From: Symplocastrum torsivum CPER-KK1
GTDB taxonomy: Bacteria > Cyanobacteriota > Cyanobacteriia > Cyanobacteriales > Coleofasciculaceae
Direction of reading: 5' to 3'
DNA length: 58,850 nucleotides
Assembly (NCBI GenBank): GCA_019358875.1
Contig: JAHHIF010000049.1
Span: forward strand, 1-58,850
The notes under the pieces were generated by a model that was not told where the DNA came from, made no database searches, and saw only the letters and a list, made by a program, of their open reading frames with translations. A program made the translations under genes and the position numbers. This document shows, piece by piece, positions 52,833 through 58,850 of the stretch (position 1 is its first letter; each line of letters begins with the position of its first letter).

Positions 52833-54089
52833 TTAGTTACTTACAGCATCAGCCACTACGGAGTTGGATGCCAGAAACTCTATAGCTGCTTGATATTGAC
52901 CATCTGCTGTTGTGCCGACTTGATTGAACGTTATTTGTTCTAACGGCACCTGAAAGTCTGGGGTGATGCCTAGTTTATGAATATCATGGTGGTTTGGTGT
53001 TTCGTACTTGGCAACAGTTACGGCTAATCCTGACCCGTCTGATAGGTCAAATAATGACTGGATTAAGCCTTTGCCAAAGGTTTTTTCACCAACTAGTTTA
53101 GCTCTCCCGTTATCCTGTAATGCTCCAGCGAGAATCTCACTAGCGCTGGCACTTCCTTGGTTGACTAAGACTACTAAAGGGTCTTCCGTTAGTGCCGGGC
53201 CATTGGCTTCAAAACTACCTAGCATTCCCTGTCGGTTAACGGTATAAACAACTGTTCCCTTATCCAACCAGAGACGAGCAATTTCGATACCAGCTTGCAA
53301 CAGACCACCGGGATTATTTCGTAGGTCAAGGACATAAGCATCTGCGCCCTGTTCTTCGAGTTGATTAATCGCGTCAGCGACTTCAGTCGGGGCATTGGCA
53401 CTGAACTGGGTCAGGCGAATGTAACCAACTGGGGTACTACCAGGGTGGGTATCTAAGACGGCATAAACTGGGTTGAGAGCGATGCGATCGCGTACCAGTT
53501 CGATTGACTTTGGCTTCCCATCATCACCTTGAATTCTCAGAGTAACCGTCGTACCAATGGGGCCGCGCATCCGAGAGGCGGCTTCATCGAGAGTGAGTTC
53601 TGAAGTTAGTACACCATCAATTTCCAGGATGCGATCGCGTGGGCTAATTCCCGCCTGATCAGCGGGTGACCCAGCAATTGGGGCAATTACTTCTAATTCT
53701 CCCGTCTCAGCATCCAGAGCAATTTGTAGTCCTACACCCGATAGTTCTCCGGAGGTATTGACCTGTAAACTGCGATACTGGTTGGGCTTCAAGAGTCGCG
53801 TGAAGGGGTCGTCAAGACTCTCTAGCATTTTTTGAATCGCTGCATAGGTCGCTTCGCGATTATCTAGCCGCTGTTTCAACGTTTTTTCTCGTAATGCCCA
53901 CCAATTTTGATCATTAAACGTGTCATCTATATACGCTTGAGAGACGATTCGCCACGCTTGCGAGAAAATCTTTTGCTCCTCTGTAAAAGCAGATGCTGGT
54001 GCTGTCCACCATGCCGATGAGAAGATGATTTGGCAGATTAGTAAAACTCCAACCCAGAAAGCTCGTTTGTGCATGACTAAAATTTTCAC
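52833..54089 (-). CDS. ctpA: carboxyl-terminal processing protease
   Basis: 418 residues. Signal peptide (VLLICQIIFSSAWWTAPASA) for export. A PDZ domain (about 110-200, GVGLQIALDAETGELEV, GISPRDRILEIDGV) precedes the S41 catalytic domain with the Ser/Lys dyad: QGSASASEILAGALQD and GEKTFGKGLIQ. In cyanobacteria CtpA removes the C-terminal extension of the D1 photosystem II protein. Transcribed away from petB-petD. Confidence 0.85.
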   Translation of the reverse strand: MKILVMHKRAFWVGVLLICQIIFSSAWWTAPASAFTEEQKIFSQAWRIVSQAYIDDTFNDQNWWALREKTLKQRLDNREATYAAIQKMLESLDDPFTRLLKPNQYRSLQVNTSGELSGVGLQIALDAETGELEVIAPIAGSPADQAGISPRDRILEIDGVLTSELTLDEAASRMRGPIGTTVTLRIQGDDGKPKSIELVRDRIALNPVYAVLDTHPGSTPVGYIRLTQFSANAPTEVADAINQLEEQGADAYVLDLRNNPGGLLQAGIEIARLWLDKGTVVYTVNRQGMLGSFEANGPALTEDPLVVLVNQGSASASEILAGALQDNGRAKLVGEKTFGKGLIQSLFDLSDGSGLAVTVAKYETPNHHDIHKLGITPDFQVPLEQITFNQVGTTADGQYQAAIEFLASNSVVADAVSN

Positions 54090-54490
54090 TTCAGGCTTTA
54101 ATTCCCTAAATTGTCAGTGTGGCAGAGCCTAGGGACGACGCGATCGCGTGAAATCAACTACCGTAGACTGTTGACGGTTCACCGTTCACACCTCAACATC
54201 AACCGTCAGTCGTCAACAGCATCCCCTCTTTAGTAACCCTTAAGGTACAGGTCGAAGGCAAGCTATTAAGAGTTACGGCACCGCAACGTCTACCTCTGAC
54301 AAGCTATGTTACATTTCTTGTATAGCGGACATCAAACCGGGTCAGCGTTCCTGATCAGATTTGTGTAAGCTCAGCTTTATTGGTGTGTTTCCCCTCACCC
54401 AAAGCCATAATCAATTTCCTCGGTGGCAGAGTGCCGCTTGAGGGTTAACTACGTCAAAAACAGCAATATCCTTTTAGGAATTCTGGCTTC
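54090..54490. other. ctpA-petB divergent promoter region
   Basis: About 400 bp. One partial inverted repeat (GTTGACGG near 54170 with CCGTCAGTCGTCAAC near 54206-54220) is the only structure noted. It must carry both promoters; I cannot assign elements with confidence. Confidence 0.45.
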
Positions 54491-55159
54491 ATGTTTTCAA
54501 AGCAGATAACCGACTCAAAAGCCTTCAACTGGTTTGAGGAGCGTCTAGAAATTCAGGCACTTGCCGACGACGTTACCACAAAGTATGTACCTCCGCACGT
54601 TAATATTTTTTACTGCCTGGGTGGGATTACTCTCGTTTGCTTCCTAATCCAGTTTGCTACTGGGTTTGCAATGACCTTTTACTATAGACCAACGGTCACC
54701 GAGGCATTCTCCTCCGTGCAGTACTTAATGACGGAAGTCAACTTCGGCTGGCTCATCCGCTCTATTCACCGCTGGTCTGCCAGCATGATGGTGCTGATGA
54801 TGATTTTGCACACGTTCCGTGTCTACCTCACTGGCGGTTTCAAAAAGCCTCGTGAGTTGACTTGGGTGACCGGTGTAATCCTGGCAGTAATCACGGTTTC
54901 TTTTGGTGTTACCGGTTATTCGCTGCCTTGGGATCAAATCGGCTATTGGGCTGTCAAAATTGTCTCTGGTGTTCCTGAGGCAATTCCTTTTGTCGGTACT
55001 TTTATGGCTGATCTAGTACGCGGTGGCAGTAGCGTTGGTCAAGCCACCCTAACTCGCTACTACAGTGCTCACACCTTTGTTCTACCTTGGCTGATTGCGG
55101 TCTTCATGCTGTTACATTTCATCATGATCCGCAAACAAGGTATTTCTGGTCCCTTGTAA
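54491..55159 (+). CDS. petB: cytochrome b6
   Basis: 222 residues, four membrane helices. Haem-ligand histidines lie in SIHRWSASMMVLMMILHTFR and RYYSAHTFVLPWLIAVFMLLH; the N-terminal ERLEIQALADDVTTKYVPPHVN is the standard cyanobacterial start. Core subunit of the cytochrome b6f complex, moving electrons from plastoquinol. petD follows 133 bp later. Confidence 0.97.
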   Translation: MFSKQITDSKAFNWFEERLEIQALADDVTTKYVPPHVNIFYCLGGITLVCFLIQFATGFAMTFYYRPTVTEAFSSVQYLMTEVNFGWLIRSIHRWSASMMVLMMILHTFRVYLTGGFKKPRELTWVTGVILAVITVSFGVTGYSLPWDQIGYWAVKIVSGVPEAIPFVGTFMADLVRGGSSVGQATLTRYYSAHTFVLPWLIAVFMLLHFIMIRKQGISGPL

Positions 55160-55170
55160 ATTAACACGTT

Positions 55171-55244
55171 GCAGTTAGCGATTAGCCCTTACTTGTCTAT
55201 TGTCTTTCCTGATAATCTTCTGCTAAGAGCTAAACGCTAACTGC
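55171..55244 (+). promoter_or_regulatory. large hairpin between petB and petD
   Basis: Arms GCAGTTAGCGATTAGC (55171-55186) and GCTAAACGCTAACTGC (55229-55244) pair over 16 bp with one mismatch; the loop is 42 nt. Located in the intercistronic gap of an operon. Candidate processing, stability or attenuation element, or an inserted repeat. Confidence 0.55.
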
Positions 55245-55292
55245 CTCCTGCTTGCTGATCTTTTCTTTGTTGATTAAGGAGAATAATCTACG

Positions 55293-55775
55293 ATGTCAAT
55301 TCTCAAAAAGCCGGATCTAGCTGATCCAAAATTACGTGAAAAGCTTGCCAAGGGAATGGGTCACAACTACTACGGTGAACCCGCTTGGCCAAACGACCTT
55401 CTTTATACCTTCCCCATCGTCATTATGGGGACGATTGCGCTGTGTATTGGTTTGGCGGTGCTTGACCCAGCAACGGTTGGTGAACCAGCCGATCCGTTCG
55501 CAACACCTCTAGAAATCCTTCCTGAATGGTATTTATACCCAGTTTTCCAAATTCTACGCACGCTACCGAACAAACTGTTGGGTGTTGCTTGCATGGCTGG
55601 CATTCCTTTGGGTATGATTTTGGTTCCCTTCATTGAGAACGTGAACAAGTTTCAGAACCCATTCCGTCGTCCTGTAGCGACTACAGTGTTCTTGATTGGC
55701 ACCCTTGTTACGATCTGGTTGGGTGTTGGCGCAACCTTACCAATCGACAAATCCCTGACCTGGGGTCTGTTTTAA
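55293..55775 (+). CDS. petD: cytochrome b6f subunit IV
   Basis: 160 residues, three membrane helices. KKPDLADPKLREKLAKGMGH at the start, the quinol-site motif LPEWYLYPVFQILRTLPNKL and the C-terminal WLGVGATLPIDKSLTWGLF. Together with PetB it corresponds to cytochrome b of respiratory bc1 complexes. Ribosome-binding AAGGAG lies ahead of the ATG. A strong terminator follows. Confidence 0.97.
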   Translation: MSILKKPDLADPKLREKLAKGMGHNYYGEPAWPNDLLYTFPIVIMGTIALCIGLAVLDPATVGEPADPFATPLEILPEWYLYPVFQILRTLPNKLLGVACMAGIPLGMILVPFIENVNKFQNPFRRPVATTVFLIGTLVTIWLGVGATLPIDKSLTWGLF

Positions 55776-55795
55776 GAAAGCGATCGCTCACCTCA

Positions 55796-55860
55796 ATGCC
55801 TGTTGATGTTTTAGCTGTACGGATGTACTGCCAAAAGACATTAACAGGCATCAGTTTTTT
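55796..55860 (+). terminator. intrinsic terminator of the petBD operon
   Basis: Long stem ATGCCTGTTGATGTTTT (55796-55812) with AAAAGACATTAACAGGCAT (55833-55851), one bulge and a wobble pair, 20-nt loop, then TTTTTT at 55855-55860. Located 21 bp after the petD stop. Confidence 0.85.
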
Positions 55861-56294
55861 GTAAGTTCTGAGTATCAACGTTTAAAAATTAGAGGGTGAG
55901 GGGAAGCACCCTTCATCATTCATGCTATCAAATTTGTTAGTCAATTCAAATTGAAAACATTCCTCTATATTTATTTTTATTAATATTCTTCTTTATACCT
56001 ATTGAGGTAGCATTAAATTAGCGATACATAACTACCTCAGTTGGAAAACTATCCTACTTGAGAGGGAGCTGCTCTACAAAAAGCTCAGGGTGTCTATGCA
56101 AAATCAGCATCACTAGTATCCGTGCAGAATTTACTAAAAGCCACTTGATGGGAGTTTACAGAGCAAGCTAAGTTTTTTTGCTCTTATCTTTAGGTTAATA
56201 GTAATTATTTAAAACAATCGGTAATATGGTTGTTTACTTTTCAATTTCTAGTAAGCTGCTGTAAGGTAGGCTCAGCAAAAAGTCGAGCAAAGGG
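55861..56294. other. intergenic region, nothing recognised
   Basis: About 430 AT-rich bp between the petBD terminator and the anti-sigma-type gene. No gene, repeat or RNA recognised; the downstream gene's promoter must lie here. Confidence 0.5.
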
Positions 56295-56714
56295 ATGTTA
56301 TTATTTGAGCGCCTCAAAGTCAAAAGCGATCTGAATGTCATCACTGACTTAAACGGATGGTTTGCACAAAATTGTTCAAACTATATCTCTCGGATCAACA
56401 GATCTTCTCATTCATTCGCTCACTTGAATTTAGCTCTGACAGAAGGATTTACTAATGCTGTTCGCCATGCTCATCACAAATTACCCTCCGAAACAGCAAT
56501 TGAAATCGAGCTAGCTATCTGGGATGAGCGGATAGAAATTCGTATCTGGGATTATGGAGAGCCTTTTGATCCAAATAATTTAGTGGAACCTATGCCAGGA
56601 ACTCTCTGCATTGGTGGGTATGGGTGGTTTCTGCTTAGACGCCTTGCTGATCACGTTATCTATGAACGCTGTCAAGATGGTAGGAATTGTCTATTGATTT
56701 GCAGTAGCCTCTAA
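56295..56714 (+). CDS. anti-sigma-type serine/threonine kinase (HATPase_c_2)
   Basis: 139 residues, a GHKL ATPase domain only. N-box LTEGFTNAVRHAHH, acidic G1 region IWDYGEPFDP and G2 box GGYGWFLLRRLADH. It resembles RsbW/SpoIIAB-type switch kinases that phosphorylate anti-anti-sigma factors. No STAS partner in the window. Confidence 0.85.
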   Translation: MLLFERLKVKSDLNVITDLNGWFAQNCSNYISRINRSSHSFAHLNLALTEGFTNAVRHAHHKLPSETAIEIELAIWDERIEIRIWDYGEPFDPNNLVEPMPGTLCIGGYGWFLLRRLADHVIYERCQDGRNCLLICSSL

Positions 56715-56907
56715 CTTGAAAATAAGGCAGAGGGCAGAAGGCAGAAGGCAGAAGGATTTTCATCCATTTGTTGTGAGCTTTCGTCTCATGGTGTCTAAGT
56801 TGAAGATAGGTGTTAGGTAGTAGGGAAGAAGAATTTTCATCGCAACGTTCGTGAGTAATCCCCATGAAAGTCTATCTTAAACAGTTAGGAAATTTGGAGG
56901 TCAGACG

Positions 56908-58047
56908 ATTAAAGGCACAACTGACCACATCTTTATTTTTCTAGAAATTTTTAAGTGTGAAGGAGGCATTCAGTCCTATGTCAAAGATATTTTACAAGCC
57001 TACTTGTCCCTAACTTCTCAAACAGGACAAACTACAGCTGAGGTGTTTTTGCTCAGGGATAGTCCTAACTGCGAAAATCCCTTGGATACCTACTCACTTA
57101 AATTTCATTACCTGGAAACTCGGCTACCTCTACTAGGCCGTTTGAGGTTAGCCGTGGCACTTGGTTGGTGTTTGTGGCGGCGATGTCCTAGTCATGTTTA
57201 CTGTGGACATATTAAGCTAGCACCACTAACTCAGCTATTGTGTCAATGGCGGGGTGTTCCCTATACAGTATTGACCTATGGGAAAGAAGTTTGGTATCGC
57301 TTGCCAAATCGTGAACATAGTGCCCTAGCAGCAGCGACAGAAATTTGGACAATTAGCCGTTATAGTCGCGATCGCCTTTGTGCGGCTAATGACTTGGATA
57401 CCCAGAAAGTCCAGATGTTGCCTTGTGTAGTGGATGGCGATGTCTTTACCCCTGGCTCTAAGTCACCCGAATTAATCGCACGCTATAGTATAGCGGGTGC
57501 CAAGGTGCTGATGACCGTAGCGCGACTGTGGTCGGGTGATATTTACAAAGGTGTCGATGTTACCATTCGAGCAATACCTGCGATCGCAAAAGTTTTCCCG
57601 AATGTTAAATATCTAGTCATTGGTCGTGGCGATGACCAACCAAGACTAGCACAATTGGCGAAAGATTTGGAAGTTAGCGATCGCGTTATCTTTGCGGGTT
57701 TCGTCCCCACCGCCGATCTTGTAGAACACTACCGCCTTGCTGATGCCTACATCATGCCCTCCCAAGAAGGCTTTGGCATTGTCTATCTAGAAGCAATGGC
57801 TTGCGGTAAACCAGTACTGGGGGGTGATGCTGATGGTTCCGCTGACCCTTTACAGGATGGGCATATTGGCTGGCAAGTCCCCCACAGAGACCCCGAAGCG
57901 GTTGCTTCTGCTTGTATCGAAATTCTTAAAGGCGACGATCAGCGCTGTAATGGTCAGTGGTTACGAGAACAATCCCTTACCCGATTTGGGAAAGAAGCAC
58001 TCACTCGGCAGTTAAAACAGTTTCTAAATAGGGGGAATGGGGAATAG
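56908..58047 (+). CDS. glycosyltransferase family 4 with apparent ATT start
   Basis: 379 residues when started at ATT 56908. Without the first 32 residues the N-terminal motif KCEGGIQSYVKDIL of GT4 enzymes would be lost, and the next start-like codon, TTG at 57004, has no ribosome-binding site. GGAGGT at 56896-56901 lies six bases ahead of the ATT. The frame is closed by TAA upstream, and contains no ATG, GTG or TTG before 57004. The C-terminal half carries YIMPSQEGFGIVYLEAMACG, the retaining-enzyme E-x7-E region. The stop lies in a heptamer repeat. Probably cytoplasmic; acceptor unknown. Confidence 0.8.
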   Translation: MKGTTDHIFIFLEIFKCEGGIQSYVKDILQAYLSLTSQTGQTTAEVFLLRDSPNCENPLDTYSLKFHYLETRLPLLGRLRLAVALGWCLWRRCPSHVYCGHIKLAPLTQLLCQWRGVPYTVLTYGKEVWYRLPNREHSALAAATEIWTISRYSRDRLCAANDLDTQKVQMLPCVVDGDVFTPGSKSPELIARYSIAGAKVLMTVARLWSGDIYKGVDVTIRAIPAIAKVFPNVKYLVIGRGDDQPRLAQLAKDLEVSDRVIFAGFVPTADLVEHYRLADAYIMPSQEGFGIVYLEAMACGKPVLGGDADGSADPLQDGHIGWQVPHRDPEAVASACIEILKGDDQRCNGQWLREQSLTRFGKEALTRQLKQFLNRGNGE

Positions 58048-58065
58048 GGAATAGGGAATGGGGAA
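58032..58065 (+). repeat. heptamer repeat (A/G)GGGAAT, about 4.9 copies
   Basis: Units GGGGAAT, GGGGAAT, AGGGAAT, AGGGAAT, GGGGAA. The first copies encode the last residues and stop codon of the GT4 gene. The same heptamer family occurs just past petG (about 38815-38840). Confidence 0.8.
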
Positions 58066-58202
58066 CTTCCTTGTTAAGGATTAAGCACCATGAGACGCCT
58101 CACGAACGTTGAAATAAAAATTCTTCTCCCCCTGCCTCCGGGAGCCTCCTCTGCTCTTCCTACCTATTTTCTTAGAGGAGGGTTGTTGACAAAGACTCTT
58201 GA

Positions 58203-58230
58203 AATTCCCAATTCCCAATTCCCAATTCCC
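58203..58230. repeat. heptamer repeat AATTCCC, four exact copies
   Basis: Four perfect tandem AATTCCC units, of the short tandemly repeated repetitive class known from filamentous cyanobacteria. Intergenic. Confidence 0.85.
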
Positions 58231-58260
58231 AATCTCAGGTAAAGACGAATCTGAACTAGG

Positions 58261-58680
58261 ATGGAGATATCTCCATACCGTCATGAAATCTTCGTTACTG
58301 TGAACCAGGACATCCCTAAAACTTTTCGGCTTAACCTATCTGGCATGGGCTGTTGGCTCACGCTCTTAACAACGTTTTTGTTGCTAGGAGCGGTTGGCTT
58401 GGGCTGGGTGGTCAACGGGTTCTTGATTCTGATTGGATTAGTACTGATTTCACCTGTAATTGGGTGGTTTGTGTTTCGCTGGTGGTTGAGACGCAATCTC
58501 GTTGAAGATAAGTGCCCAGTTTGTACCTATGAGTTTACTGGGTTTAACCAAACGGAATGTCAATGTCCCAGTTGTGGAGAACCCCTACGAGTCGAACAGG
58601 GGCATTTTAACCGTTTGACACCTCCCGGTACGATTGATGTTGAGGCAGTAGAAGTATCAGTTAAGCAGATTGAAGATTAG
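58261..58680 (+). CDS. membrane protein with C-terminal zinc ribbon
   Basis: 139 residues. Two membrane helices (LTLLTTFLLLGAVGLGWVV and ILIGLVLISPVIGWFVFRWW, about 32-80) are followed by a zinc ribbon (CPVCTYEFTG, CQCPSCGEPL, about 89-115). Probably the ribbon faces the cytoplasm. Family function unknown; the other such protein (35701-36186) has the reverse order. Confidence 0.7.
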   Translation: MEISPYRHEIFVTVNQDIPKTFRLNLSGMGCWLTLLTTFLLLGAVGLGWVVNGFLILIGLVLISPVIGWFVFRWWLRRNLVEDKCPVCTYEFTGFNQTECQCPSCGEPLRVEQGHFNRLTPPGTIDVEAVEVSVKQIED

Positions 58681-58807
58681 CAATTAATCGTTAGTAGGCT
58701 TCCCACTAACGACTAACAACCAACAACTAAGGTGATTTCCGAGAAAAAGCTTACCGCTGAGATCAGGTAGTAGGATTCTTATTAGTAAAGCTATAGGGGA
58801 TGAAGCC

Positions 58808-58850
58808 GTGTCACGCTCCAATCAAGAAACTGAGAAATTAAGCATCAGCC
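58808..58850 (+). CDS. possible gene start, truncated at window edge
   Basis: GTG at 58808 with AGGGGA seven bases upstream opens a frame reading MSRSNQETEKLSIS to the edge. Too short to identify. Confidence 0.35.
   Translation, partial: MSRSNQETEKLSIS

Noticed and set aside
1..58850. tRNA or rRNA genes
   Set aside because: I looked in all intergenic stretches for T-loop-like GGTTCGAATC patterns on both strands and for cloverleaf-sized folding and found none convincing. A covariance search would be decisive.

Overview
The window is chromosomal DNA of a cyanobacterium, probably a filamentous one. The evidence is the photosynthetic genes petB-petD, petG and cytM, the very frequent HIP1 octamer (GCGATCGC) inside and between genes, heptamer tandem repeats of the STRR type, and many proteins that belong to cyanobacterial families. 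I cannot name the species.

Layout. 1-5.8 kb: the 5' part of a large minus-strand inverse-autotransporter-like beta-helix surface protein, an FHA protein, two histidine-phosphatase proteins (one a lipoprotein), two small ORFs, and the decayed right end of an IS200/IS605-type element that abuts the second phosphatase. 5.9-10.2 kb: a ClC chloride channel/transporter with CBS domains and a GH13 amylase with a starch-binding domain. 10.9-13.2 kb: a lipoprotein, a five-repeat acidic protein, a truncated DUF4349 gene behind a palindromic repeat, and a pentapeptide-repeat protein. 13.5-19.2 kb: a SagB-type double nitroreductase, a single-domain response regulator, a tandem RNase III-fold protein with degenerate active sites, and a GH31 glucosidase. 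20-22.2 kb: an osmoprotectant-type ABC ATPase and permease with no binding protein nearby.

22.3-31.0 kb is a minus-strand surface-polysaccharide locus: a phytanoyl-CoA-dioxygenase-like enzyme, two paralogous GT-A-like transferases on either side of a GT4, a GT61, a Wzx-type flippase and a Wzy/ligase-type protein. 31.6-41.5 kb is mostly housekeeping: a phosphoesterase, glmM, a pyroglutamyl-peptidase-like gene with a short repeat inserted, hisH-rsmD, petG, cytM and an MsbA-type ABC exporter.

41.8-47.7 kb is an accessory/defence island. It holds an orphan C-terminal half of a NACHT-type protein, two toxin-antitoxin-like pairs (DUF433/DUF5615 and UPF0175/DUF3368 PIN), gene debris (UPF0175 and Uma2 tails), a complete type II restriction-modification system (m5C methyltransferase, HNH endonuclease, C-protein regulator with a recognisable C-box), and a broken gene of unknown family. 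A 62-bp perfect direct repeat brackets the toxin-antitoxin segment.

47.8-58.85 kb returns to core genes: trmFO, an FHA protein, a site-2 protease whose HExxH reads YELGH, a metallo-beta-lactamase-fold protein, ctpA divergent from petB-petD, an anti-sigma-type ATPase, a GT4 that appears to start at ATT behind a perfect Shine-Dalgarno, and a zinc-ribbon membrane protein.

The most unusual items are the tandem degenerate RNase III protein, the transposon end that supplies the ribosome-binding site of the next gene, the ATT-start glycosyltransferase, the R-M system with C-box, and the YELGH protease. All identifications come from reading the sequence; no database search was run.
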